Below the pieces are notes generated by a model. It searched no databases. It was not told the origin of the DNA and saw nothing but the letters and a program-made list of their open reading frames with translations. Below are positions 1 to 10,944 of a stretch of 64,000 nt of DNA, piece by piece. Each line of letters opens with the position of its first letter. The first letter of the stretch is position 1. This stretch comes from Rhizophagus clarus. Its lineage: Eukaryota > Glomeromycota > Glomeromycetes > Glomerales > Glomeraceae. Made by a program: the position numbers and the translations under genes. The stretch covers positions 620,001 through 684,000 of the forward strand of contig BLAL01000208.1 of assembly GCA_015698045.1 (NCBI GenBank), read 5' to 3'.

Positions 1-1840
1 TTAGTTTTTTAACAATAATTTTTTATTTTAATAATTACAAAATAAATAAATTCTAGTTTATAAGAATAATCTTATTAAAATCTATTTAATAATATTAAAT
101 TTATATTCTTAATATCTTTTTTTTTAAATAATAAATATTTTAAATTAGAGGATTAAATTTGAATCTATTTTACTTAAAAACTTTTTTTTCAAAAATATTT
201 TTAATTTGGTCTTTTTTTCCAGCATTTACTTTATATTTTAAGATTTTTGTATAATTTTACATAATTAATTTATTAATTTTATTTATAATAGGTGTAATAT
301 TAAAGTAAAATTATAAGAAATTATTATAATTTTCCTTTATTTTATTCTTATTATATATTTTATTATATATTATTTTTTTAGTTTATTTTACTATAATCTT
401 TATTATATTACTAATATTAGCTTCAGTTTTGTTAACCTTATAAATTAACTTTTTTTGTAATAATTTTATTAAAGAATTTTTATTTAAATTCTTTTATAAT
501 AATTTTATTAAAGCAGTAAGCAGTTTTATTTATTTTTGATATATTTTGTAATTATTTTTATAAAATTATTTGTTTATATTTTAGTTTTATATAATTTCTT
601 AAATATTAAAATAAAATAAATTAGAATATTAGCCATAAATATTTAAATTTTTGATAAAGATAATTTTTTTAATTTTAATGTAATATCTAAACTAATTAAG
701 TATTATTTGTTAAAAATATTAATTTTTTTAGAATTTAATATCTTTATAATATTTATTAGTATAGTTTTTATAAAGTATTCTTTTTATAATATAATATAAT
801 TTTTTTTTTTAGTCAAAACAAGTGCAAAATTTATTTTATTAATGGTGATCTGAAAATACATATTAATAAGCATTAAGCCAACTTATCTAATAGGTCACAA
901 CTACTATTGATAAAAATATCAATCGATCAATCAAAACGTTAATGTTAACGTTAATGTTAACATAAATATAAAACTTGCCCACATCTGATTTCCCTTTTTA
1001 CCCATAATATAATTTAATCATATTTTTTAAAAATAATTTTATTTTATAAATTTATTATAATTTATAAAGTTTTATAAATTATTTTAATATATTTTGTTAA
1101 TGATTATTATTATTGATGAATAATAATTATTTTTTATTGTATTGTTATTATTTATTAATAATGGTAATATTTATTTATTTTTTAATAAAGAATTTTTTTT
1201 TTGACCTTTTTAATCTTTTCACTTAATCAGATATATTTTTTTATTTTTTTTTTTTTTTATTTTAAATTTTAATATTTTATTTTTTAATTTTGTTATTTTT
1301 TTTTAGATCATTTAATTTTGCAATTAAAGTTTATTTTATGATAATTCCTTTTTATAAAGGTTTACTTTTTTTTTATTTTATTCATTTATTTTTTTTTCAT
1401 TTCTTATTATTAATCAAACTTTATTTATTTTATTTATAAATTTACTTATACCTAATTCTCTTTATTTATTCTTTGTTATTTTATTCCTTTTATATTTCTT
1501 TATTTATTTTTTATTATTTTCTTATTATTTTTATTTCTTATACTTTATATTATTATTTCTATTTTTTATTAAATATTCCCTTTCTTTCATATTATTTCTG
1601 ATAAAAAGTAAATTTAATTTCAAATAAATTTAACTAAAATATAAGATTTTTTTAAATTAATACATTGTTTTTAATATTATTTATATAAATGTATAACTTT
1701 AGTATTTAATTTGCAAATATAATAATATTAATTATTTTATACAATAGAAGAATTATTCAATGTCCTCAAAAAAAAAAAAAAAATGCCGAGAAAAAATTTA
1801 TTAATGCATGCGAAATAAATACAAGTATCGGGACTTTACC
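1..1840. other. AT-rich gene-free stretch
   Basis: Long A/T runs and no supportable reading frame on either strand. The only structured sequence is a short tandem of AACGTTAATGTT-type repeats at about 935-961. I see no RNA gene or transposon end here. Confidence 0.7.
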
Positions 1841-1844
1841 GGTA

Positions 1845-4102
1845 TTACACTATTGATGGTGGGCTATTATACATGATTATTCTTTTCGAAACCGTTGCTT
1901 CTTCATTCTCCGGCATCCTATCCTTTAATAATCCTACGATAACCTCCATCACCCGCTTCACATTTTTATGCAACTCTTTATTCCTCCGAACCTTCCTTCA
2001 AAGCGGGACTCGGAAAACTGAATATTGAGGGTCCTTACTCGTACGTGACATTCCATCCGAGGTAAATAAGATAAAATACCATTCCGTGGCTGTTATGACG
2101 ATTCCGTAGATATAGTCGAAGTCATCACCAAATACTTCGCCCGCTTACGTTTTCTCTTATTTTTATTCACCCGTAATGCACTTTCGCATTGGACCAAATT
2201 CTGAGCAAAACCCATGACCACTTGATGAAGCTTTCCTTCTGTGATGTAAATAAGTTCCTCAAGGGACTTGATGATTGCGTAATCAACTCGACCGGTATTT
2301 TCTTCGTCAACAATTTCGAGCTGAGGAGCTAAGGTAATCTCTTTTATTGCTTATTCTTTGACAATTATAGAGCGAGGTATGGAGGATCGCCAAATTATAT
2401 TCACATCACATGGCTTCGTTGTTATATCGGCAAGTATAGTCCCCATATTTCCCAGTATGCGCTTTATTTCACTTATACATTGTTGTAACCCTTTGTCTTC
2501 GTCTTTGAGAGGATAGCTTTCTCAGAAATACCCTATTTTTTCAATACCTCGATCAAACTTTTGTACGAGGAGAACGGGCGCTTCGGCTTTTCTTTGAGGG
2601 CCTTAGCCTCTTTTGCAAATCTCATATCCGGTCCTCCTTTTAAACCATAACTTTGAAAATCTTCTTTGGTCATGTCAAGAAAGTTTTGACAGTAATTTTT
2701 TCGTTGCGAAGTATTCCCAAGTCATCCGCGTCGTCTAGCTTTGCTCTTTCAAAAAATCGATAAGGGTTCTGTATCCCAGTTCTCAACCAGGTAATCAGCT
2801 GTTGAGGTAGACATAACGCTTTTTATAGCTAGCGGCTTACAATACATAAAATTGCGAACACATCGCGTTACGTAATGTGATTTAAAATTTTTATGTTCTT
2901 CTGATGTAGACATATACGTTATTAAGGTCGGGAGTACAGAGAAATATTCTCCGATGGTAGAACTCGGATTCGTGTATTCATTTACTTCTCTATCAATATT
3001 CCCCCTGTAGAGTTCGAAATTATTGAACCCCCATTTCTGAGTGTATTTTTAAGTGTTGCGCAGGATTAATATTATGAAATGTAAAATCACCACTGCCATC
3101 ATCATTAATGCGAAACTGGGACTAACGTTGTTATTGGCTATTCCCTACCCGAATAGAAACAGTTAGTGAAAGTTCATGTAAAGCGGAATCCTCTATTTCT
3201 ACCAAATCTAATATATACACACCTTAATTTTTTGTGAGAAAGTTGCCTGAACTTCCACATACCACTACACGATAAGAATAATAATGATTAGCCATTATCG
3301 TATGATATTAAGAGTTCTATGAAAGCACATGCAAATGGATCTTCATACCTTTTAACACGTAGATCTGCTTTGCAAGACGCAAAGATAGCTAGCTCTTGTA
3401 GATCACGAAATTGTGAAGTCCTCAGCCTTTCATAGCATATGCTTTTATCGGCACTATTTACTTTGAGTAGGTCCTGTGTTGCAACTAGACATTCTTTCAC
3501 TCACGTTTATACGGGGAAAAAATAAAGATACTGAATACTGATTTATAGCATATATTTTCTTGATATACGCGAAATTAATATGTCGCACAGACCTGTTGTG
3601 TGATCGGCTAATTTGTGTCGCGCATGGCACATACATTGTGAAATTCTTCCGAGCTGAATGATCGGCATTCTGTATTATTCGGAATTTTTCTAGCGTTTCA
3701 AGTCTTTCTAACAACTCATCCCATAATTGCAAAATAATTTTTTCCTCATCCGGAAAGCTTTCTAAACCTTTCTAATTTTTTGATAAAATTCCCTTACCGA
3801 TACTTTGTTTCAGCTCCCCACTTTATATTTTTGTATTTCGGTAGAAAGTGTTGGATCTCTAACTAAATATTTAACCATTTCTTTTAAAGGTTTTTTTAAT
3901 TCCAAACCCTTCAGCACACTTTATATTATCTGATGATAATCCAAATCCTTATTAGCGAGTATAGCATAAAATTTTATTGAAATATTTACTAATGGAGCTA
4001 TTACCTGTATGGTATTTTTTTATCCTTTTCAGGTTCTAAGACCGGAGAGCTTGGTTGAGATGCAACATCTCTATCATCTACGCAATTAATTGTGTCTTTC
4101 AT
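1845..4102 (-). pseudogene. Crinkler-like (CRN) protein relic with SAM-like and PD-(D/E)XK-like parts
   Basis: Frame-jumping translation of the minus strand gives one long decayed protein. From the N-terminus I see a helical region (LWDELLERLETLEKFRI near 3700), then TIGEYFSVLPTLITYMST near 2900, a SAM-like segment (MTKEDFQSYGLKGGPDMRFA, 2620-2675) and KRPFSSYKSLIEVLKK. A C-terminal domain follows: GRVDYAI near 2290, ITEGK near 2235, GFAQNLVQCESALR near 2195, then DYIYGIVITATEWYFILFT near 2090. The D...ExK spacing followed by a QNxxQ helix fits the restriction-endonuclease-like fold described for Crinkler effectors. The relic ends at a TAA at 1845-1847. The coding is broken by several frameshifts (for example near 2135 and 2700) and in-frame stops (near 2350 and 2540). 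CRN proteins in AM fungi are studied as host-directed effectors, but this copy should be non-functional. The start at 4102 is a guess. Family identification is from recognition only. Confidence 0.65.
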
Positions 4103-4201
4103 TATTGTCTATATTATAATACACTATATCTTTAATGAAAAAATTATCGCGCAGTACATACATTGTTGCCCGGCAAAAAAAATCTTCCGAGCTGATTATT
4201 A

Positions 4202-5020
4202 TTAGTTAGATCGGTTGTACCACTCTGTTTGATCGGCTAGCGAGTTATCAAAAGCTCTTGACATTATAATACCTTGAGTCGGAGATTGACTAGCTATAGA
4301 TGTATTGGGATCAAGATGTATTTGAGATAGAGCCGAATTCTGATTATTTGCAACACTACTTCGCTCTAATTCAACTCGCATCAAATCCGACGCTAATAAA
4401 ATAGGAGAGCGTTATAAACCCACGAAATTCTCAACATGGATATTTGGATTAAGTGAAATGAGTCGATCTACAGCTTCTTTGCTAATGATATAACACCCCT
4501 CTTAAGACATGACCTAGAAATTTCTTTTATAGTTAAATCGGTAATTTACAAAGCTAAGATTAAGATGTTGGAACCTTGGACAAGAATGAATAATTTCACA
4601 AATTGATAGTTCGGAAATACCTGTACGGTTAGAATTATTTAGATATTCTAATTTATGGCATGACCAGGCAATTGCATATAACCTTTATCTTATCAATTAT
4701 TATTCCAGTATTATAGTTTATATACCTATCCTTTTGAAAATTGAGATACTTCAGATTAGGATATGATTCTGCTATTCGATTTAGTGTTTTATCACTAAAT
4801 CCTGTGGTATAATTAAAATCTAAATTTGGAAATAAGCGCATTGGATTTTTTATCTGAAAGTGGATAATAGTGTGAAATTTCTAGATGAGTTAGATTGAGC
4901 TATAAACCGGCTTTTGTCTTCTACCTATTATTTTCATAAATTTTTTCAACCGAGAGTGTTGTTTATTTTTCCACTTTAGCTCGATAGAATAGGAGCACCG
5001 CATCTGTACTACAATCGGCA
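4202..5020 (-). pseudogene. F-box/LRR-type protein relic
   Basis: The minus strand reads as leucine-rich repeats of the F-box/LRR family common in this kind of genome. Recognisable pieces are FSDKTLNRIAESYPNLKYLN (4720-4800), GISELSICEIIHSCPRFQHL near 4560-4620, then ISKEAVDRLISLNPNIHVE near 4430-4490, the usual C-terminal end of such repeats. Upstream, CSTDAVLLFYR near 4985-5015 fits the segment before the repeats. The repeats are in different frames with in-frame stops, and no F-box motif survives. The C-terminal ~60 residues (4202-4384) are open but unrecognised. The intact relatives would act as substrate adaptors of SCF ubiquitin ligases. Confidence 0.6.
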
Positions 5021-5375
5021 AACAAATAAAGTGACTTACCTACCGCTAAGAAACATTAAATCTGTTCTAAACTTCTAATAGTTCTGATATAATAAAAATT
5101 ATTGAATGCGCCATAAATAGTAACGAAAGAAATCTTAAGCAAATGATCATGCAAAGCGTCTATTTTTCCGATATCATACTGCATATTTCAGGTGATGGCG
5201 TAGCACATGACTGCCGGTCAACGATAATTTTGTTTCTACTGGCCGATACAAAGTTTTACACGACCAAACATTCGTGATACTGGTTATAAGTGATGATGTT
5301 TTTGAATGTAAATCAAAGATAAGTATATCTTAGTAAATATCTCTCTAGCTATGGAACATAAACTTACTATGATAA

Positions 5376-5719
5376 TTGATTATAATCTGGATGAGAATAC
5401 GAGGCTCTGGGAATGATTCTGATGATGAGTTTGGAATAAAAAATGATACTAAGATATCGAAGATTATAACGATTTGTGGGATCCTAGTAAATCATATACC
5501 GGATGGGATTATAAAAGTCGTTTTGGTAAAGATGCTTTGGAGAAACTTTATCTCGTCATCGTATTATCCTTCTTATTGATTAATATCATTCTCAGGCAGT
5601 ATCAAATTGAATTTATAAAAATCATTTCTAATTATCCATTTAAATTTATTGTGAAGAGATCGCAAGATTCTGAAATATTAAAATTATTGATAGCAATGGA
5701 TGAATTTAATATTTAACAA
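5376..5719 (+). pseudogene. unrecognised short ORF pair
   Basis: Two overlapping frames (5376-5579 and 5474-5716) give a short acidic stretch followed by NDLWDPSKSYTGWDYKSRFG and a hydrophobic segment. The frame shift between them suggests a broken gene. I do not recognise the family and no splice pattern convinces me. The coding status is uncertain. Confidence 0.2.
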
Positions 5720-6360
5720 TTGATTTCTCATATCTATTGAATATTCGATTTCAAAATCCGACTGGAATTCTTGAAATTGTTTATCAATATGATGAAACTT
5801 TACTGATTTGTTGATGTAAATATTAGTTGTTTTTTTAATTTGAATTTCAAATATTGAACAATTATAAGTATTACCAAAATCATACTAGGTTTGAATTTTC
5901 TTCTTTTTTAATCTTTAAAATAAATGCATTCTATCAAAATTTAAAAAAATAACATTTTGATCTATGAAATATAATAATAGATTAGAACCCTTATCTTGAA
6001 TAACCCATTAATTTTATTTAATCCTGATGGGTTTATTAATTTAAAAGAGTATTATTATTATTTGAAACAGGATAATTTGGAATTGAAATTTGGGACGTTT
6101 ATTGAAATGTAATTAAATATGATAAATGACATTAATATAACTTTACCATAAGAATAACAATTATTAAATTATAATAAGCAAACCTTAAGGATAAGTACAA
6201 TTTTGATCGCCATTGACTATCGTATAGCTCCAACTTAGTTTGACATCTGTTCCTTTAATATGCAAATGCATATCGTTACATTTTTTTTTTTTTTTTTTTT
6301 TTGTTTTAATGAAAAAATTTAATATAGGCTTTATTAATTTTATTAAACTTTATTAAGGCA
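5720..6360. other. AT-rich intergenic stretch with poly-T
   Basis: No supportable gene. It contains an uninterrupted T tract of about 22 bases starting at 6281. Confidence 0.6.
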
Positions 6361-6364
6361 CCAT

Positions 6365-7050
6365 TATTCTTTAAAACATAATAGTAAAATCTACTTTCTT
6401 CTTTTCTGTTATTGGAACTCGAGAAATTCAAAGTACTGGACGCAGTTATACCACTATTATGAGATGTAGCGAATGAACTAAAATTAACAAGGTACGCGGG
6501 TGGAAGAGAATATGGTGGACAATTATTTAATTTTGCTGTAGAATTTGAATGCTTTCCTAAATTAAATTCTGATGATACCTTTGCATCACGAATATTCTTT
6601 CTAATTCTTTTTGTACTTCAGATTTCGGGTTTTGCAGATGGTTTCGGAGGAGCCCCATTGTTACCCTTATGATAATCAAGTTCTACAGGCCGGAATGGAT
6701 CTTTACGCTGCGTGGCAGTGTTTGCAACCATCTCTGAACGGGCCATTCCATATATAATCAAAACATGTACACTCTCCTGTTTTTATGTTGATTAAATAAT
6801 ATTCAGAATGCTCCAAATAATCTGTGATCTTTTTTAAATGTCGTACACATCAGAAAAAATTTTTTCCCTTCTTAATGGCCAGGGGAAATACATGTGTAAC
6901 GATCATATCCTGCCCAGACACTACCATAAGAAAATAAACTAGTTATATACACTGCGCCTGGCTACGTAAAAATACATTAACCAGATGCTGATCCTGCTTC
7001 TGTACAATTTTGACCCTATCCAGACTCTGCCACCAGTATTTTTTGTAGAT
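6365..7050 (-). pseudogene. SWIM zinc-finger protein relic (probably transposase-derived)
   Basis: Minus-strand translation near 6720-6840 gives KKITDYLEHSEYYLINIKTG followed by ECTCFDYIWNGPFRDGCKHC. The C-x-C-x(n)-C-x-H arrangement is a SWIM zinc finger, typically found at the C-terminus of MULE-type transposases and related proteins. After a frameshift the frame continues with DPFRPVELDYHKGNNGAP and a Ser/Asn-rich tail to about 6365. Upstream (6850-7050) short pieces such as YWWQSLDRVKIVQKQDQHLV belong to the same relic. Stops and frameshifts mean it is not expressed as a complete protein. Whether this was a transposase or a domesticated host protein cannot be told from this fragment. Confidence 0.55.
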
Positions 7051-7060
7051 TATATTTCTA

Positions 7061-7480
7061 TTGGTTGGAAGTGTGAAGAGTCTTCATGATTATCATATGA
7101 CACAGGGGGGACTTTATAACCTACTTTTTTCTCGGGAAAATTCTGGTCAGAATTTTGACTTATCATGCCGAATTTCTTATCAAACAATCAGGATAATAAA
7201 GCTTATAAGGAGTCAAAAGGTAAGAACTTCTTTGAAAAATGGCATATATTTAGGGGATGGAAGCATGGATTTAAGGTTTGTGAGGAATGCGATTATCACT
7301 CACACCTGTATTGCAAAAGGTGTAAGAAGGTATAAGCGATGTGAATGCCATTCTACGGTCACACCTATCATGTGTCACAACCTGTGCAACGTAATATTTG
7401 AGCTTTCGTAGCATAGGAATCTTGAAATTCCGAAGGTATTATTAGCGGACTATCTTATAAGAAAAGAATATACCGAATAA
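7061..7480 (+). pseudogene. Cys-rich fragment, family unknown
   Basis: A 116-residue frame starts at 7061, but a second plus-strand frame over 7160-7345 is more protein-like. It reads NNKAYKESKGKNFFEKWHIF then KVCEECDYHSHLYCKRCKK, which has CxxC...CxxC spacing and could bind zinc. The frame breaks at about 7335. I cannot name the family. It lies head-to-head with the SWIM relic, so it may belong to the same decayed element on the other strand, or be unrelated. Confidence 0.25.
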
Positions 7481-8825
7481 ATAGCATTATCATGTAGCAA
7501 GCTACAACTTGCATTTTATATTTTTCTCATATGATCAATAAAGCAATGGCTCAGATGTTTCATAATTTTTTTTACATGGAGTAGTTATGGGACTGTGTGA
7601 AGCAAAGTGTGTCTTTTTTTTTCCGACAAGTTTTATTGTAGCTTGATAAATAAATGCGCAGTAATATTATAGTAATCGTTACATGTATCATGGGAACAAG
7701 TAATTGCGCAAAATAATTTATTCTCAAACTTCCTCGCACATTCTCAAAAATTATGCATAGCCCCTTATATATGGATAGCATTAAATTCTTTATTTGTTAA
7801 ATTATAGAAGCTGTTGATCAGATTTTCGTGATGCGTTCATATTAACGTAAATTTTCCTTAAAAGCGTATTCCAAAATCGATCCTGGAAATTATATAAAAA
7901 AGTAATGTCCCCGTTAGTGAATCATTTTATCCACCTTGCGCAAGTAAAACATAAAAATTCAAATCAATCAAGCTTACCATTGTTAAAATCATTGATATTA
8001 ACAAACGAACTCGTATTTTCCGCAAAGTAATAATAAAGTAAGTTGTTTGTTGATCGACTAACTTCTTGAAACATGCCATCATGATGTTAATCGATTTTCA
8101 CTCCTCTATAGATGTTCCAAATTAAAATGGACATATTACTTTTTTTACATATCGGCATTTTGACCTTCGCCGAGAAAATCTCTGATGACCATCACACGTA
8201 TAATAGACGCAGTATCAAAAATAAATTCACTAAACTTCACGTGTATCAACAACACAGTAAAATTTATGATTAGCATCTATACTTTTAATAAAAAAATCGA
8301 AATATCTAATATTATGAAAATTAAGTATAGATGTGTGTGTGTCGAAAATATTGTATTGCTTATATTTACTCCAATAACTAATCAGCCGAATTTATGCTGT
8401 AAGTTCGAAATCACTTCATCTCAGAAAGGTTCTTTTACAGAACATAATTATTTATATGACCTGTGTGAGTGGGAGTGATATAGATAGAATGTAATGAGTT
8501 GGATAATTTATTTCTGAGATCTGGTGTTTATAGCAGGGAGTGTTAGAATCTCATAGTTAGCTATAGCGATAGAAATAAATTAGTTATAGATATTTTTCGA
8601 AAATGTGAGAGGGCAAAGAAATAAAAATGATGCTAGGACTCGCATTAAATGACCTAGGATCCGCGTACTTCCTCCCTCTTTGATAGCATCGTACATTTCA
8701 TTCGCTCCTCGAATATTTTCCACACCCGAATTAATAAAGTTTGTGTGGCATCAGAAAAAATATATTTACTACGAATAACGCAAAATGACATTTAAAGCAG
8801 AAAATGTATGATGTTAATATGATAC
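7481..8825. other. no supportable gene
   Basis: Short frames occur (for example 8185-8478 plus) but lack recognisable domains, neighbouring splice sites or a promoter-like TATA at a sensible distance. I see no repeats with clear boundaries here. Confidence 0.5.
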
Positions 8826-8827
8826 AG

Positions 8828-8935
8828 TCAACTTTCTCTAAGTGCACCCCTCCTTCCTTAGGAATAGTGAAAATTTGAAAAAAATGTGCATTTAGAGAGG
8901 TGTGTATTTAGAGAGAGAAATTTTATATGATCTTT
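8828..8935. repeat. imperfect inverted repeat, transposon-end-like
   Basis: A segment beginning TACAGTCAACTTTCTC contains CTCTAAGTGCAC-type sequence at 8838-8851, and its approximate reverse complement (TGCATTTAGAGAGG, then GTGTATTTAGAGAGAG) at 8889-8920. TA followed by CAGT and repeated CTCT/AGAG motifs look like an end of a Tc1/mariner or pogo-type element. No opposite end was located, so the element class is only an inference. Confidence 0.35.
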
Positions 8936-8948
8936 ATATACTCTGGAA

Positions 8949-9540
8949 AATACTGCATTGGAATTGATAGCAAGTACGATCTCAATAATGATCGTGCACC
9001 GGTACTTGCAGTTGTAGCGGAAAATGACGCTGGATTTGGTACGCCATTAGCATTCGGTAAGGAAAAAAAATTAAAATATCACTTTTTAAATTTATGATAA
9101 TTTATTTTTGTATTATTTAGGTTTATCTAATAAAGAAAATAATTGGACAACCAGTATTGCATTGAAATCACTGAAAAACAACATACCATGCGATGATTTA
9201 CCAGACGAAAAAGGTTTTCAGAATGTGCTAAAAATCACAATTGGATTCCTTTAGTAATGATGGATAAACACCGCCCTACTAAAAAATAGCTACCGAAAAT
9301 GTATTAGACCGCACAATTTTATGTTGGTTTCATATCACGCAAACATTTAGAGAAAATTCAAATAATTGGAAAGTACCATGGCCATTAAAGCCATTAAGGT
9401 ATATGATAGATTTTGCACAGAATAATTTTCCAAAATGTATTGCGTTGAAGAATCTTGGCCCAAAATTTTCAAGGAACTCTTCAATCAAAATAAAACGATA
9501 CACTTCACTTTTAGTATATGCAAATCACGCGTGTAACACT
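8949..9540 (+). pseudogene. MULE-type transposase relic
   Basis: Exon 8949-9056 reads GIDSKYDLNNDRAPVL... GFGTPLAFG. It is joined through a canonical intron (9057-9120) to GLSNKENNWTTSIALKSLK. After a frameshift comes PLVMMDKHRPTKK (9240-9285), and after another CWFHITQTFRENSNNWKVPW (9325-9385). The first Asp (GIDSKYD), second Asp (MMDKHRP) and the CWFH region match the catalytic core of MULE transposases as they occur in AM fungi. The catalytic Glu and the SWIM finger are missing. In-frame stops near 9255 and 9288 show decay. The segment from 9423 onward is repeated at 15470. Confidence 0.6.
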
Positions 9541-9930
9541 GTAACACTGTAGCCCATTCTGTAGCCCATATTTAAGATAATGCAGCTTCGAACATTAAAC
9601 ATTGAAGTGAATATTTATAAATATAGTAATAGTAATACGTTATCTGTTATGTCATGAAATATTTCGATCATTTACTCATCGACAATAAAATACCACATAT
9701 AAGAATTTAGTTTCCCGATTCACGTATATAAGTGTATTAGACTCAAAAGTATTACGTGGTAGCGAGAGAGAAGATTAAAACTAACTTATTACAAATCAAA
9801 CATTATAAAAATATACTAAACTAGTATCCGAATTCGCCTCAACTGTAACTTACTTCATAGTTATTTTAAATTGTCCTTACTTTTAATGCAATCGTTGCAC
9901 CAGGAAGTAAGCTTTATAATCATACTCAAA
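9423..9930. repeat. dispersed repeat, copy 1 (3' part of MULE relic)
   Basis: The stretch starting AATTTTCCAAAATGTATTG is matched by 15470-15930 in the same orientation. Matches continue through GTGAATATTTATAA, GACAATAAAATAC, TTTAGTTTCCC, GACTCAAAAGT and AACTGTAACTTACTTCATAG. The copies differ by substitutions and small indels. Both copies begin at the same point, within the transposase reading frame of this copy, which suggests a truncated element fragment was mobilised or duplicated. Confidence 0.65.
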
Positions 9931-10000
9931 ATGTACAAGTATTATGATTAAATACTGTGCGTTCCCGAAGCAAAATAACAAATTGTCAATCCCAAAAAAG

Positions 10001-10290
10001 TGTGATCACTTACCTCCAATAAGTGACCTATCCTAAAAACGATCTGGGAATAAATACTATTAAAATTCTTTTTAAAAATCATGGGACCAACCGGTCCGGA
10101 CTGATACTAGGGCCGGTTTCAATATTTTAAGCATTTCTGACTTCGGTAGATCTTTATCACTTAATATCAATAAGTAACTTACCCTAAAAAATTCCTGGGA
10201 ATAAAATTTATTAATGAAATTTTTTTAAAAAACATCTCAACTTGCTTGGCAATTTGCTTGGAAGTTGGGACCGGTCGGTCATAATCCATA
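10001..10290. repeat. degenerate direct repeat with GGGACCGGTCGG motifs
   Basis: Two related segments, about 10008-10105 and 10160-10285, share CACTTA, AATAAGT, CCTGGGAATAAA-type sequence and end in GGGACC/CCGGTC-containing motifs (GGGACCAACCGGTCCGG and GGGACCGGTCGGTC). The spacing is about 150 bp. No gene is visible. It looks like the terminal or subterminal part of a repeat element. Confidence 0.4.
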
Positions 10291-10406
10291 GGAACGTTAA
10301 TACATAAGAAAACTAATTATTTTTCTCACACTTATACAAATAAATATGAATTTATTCCATTAAAAAAAAACAATAATGATAAAAAAAAAATATATTAATA
10401 TATAAT

Positions 10407-10649
10407 TACCGTATATTGCGAGCCACAGTACCTCATGCATAGTATCCCCCTCTTTCACACGAAAAAAAGTTTCATTTTCTATTTATTTTATTATTTAATG
10501 AATCCAATTTTGCCCAGATATTATGTAAAATAATTTTCTGATTGTCATACAATCACATTCTATTCATAATGAGTTATTGACATGGTGGTACAAGGCTAAC
10601 CCTCAAGAATTTTCAAGATATCGGGTACTATGTCCCGCGATATACGGTA
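10407..10649. mobile_element. MITE-like element, about 243 bp
   Basis: TACCGTATATTGCGAG at the left and its imperfect reverse complement, ending CGCGATATACGGTA, at the right form ~25-bp terminal inverted repeats (10407-10432 and 10624-10649). There is no coding capacity. A TATATAAT / TGTATAAT pair near the two ends could be an 8-bp target duplication, but the exact boundary is ambiguous. Confidence 0.4.
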
Positions 10650-10944
10650 TACTGTATAATGAATTCCTTTTAGTGAAATAACATAACAGTTTCACATGAA
10701 ATGTAAATAAGTGAAATTCCCGCGATAGTTCCTATTTAACGCCAACTATGTATCTGTGTTTCTCCATTTAATCCATTTAATCACTTTTTCGGTTATAAGT
10801 TTTGTTCTTTACATTAACGGATTCAGTGAGTGATAGAACAAATCTTTTTCTAAAATGGAAACAATGGTTATCATTCATTGCAATATAAATAAGATTTGTT
10901 TTTTATCGGGTATTTTTTAACTGCAAAAAAAAAAATCTCAAAGA

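Noticed and set aside
3600-4200. Similar stretches near 3611-3665 and 4147-4201 (TCAGCTCGGAAGA, ACATTGT)
   Set aside because: Similarity is limited to about 25 scattered bases, too little to call a repeat.
8185-8478. 97-residue plus-strand frame
   Set aside because: No recognisable motif, unusual composition for this genome's genes and no promoter or splice context.
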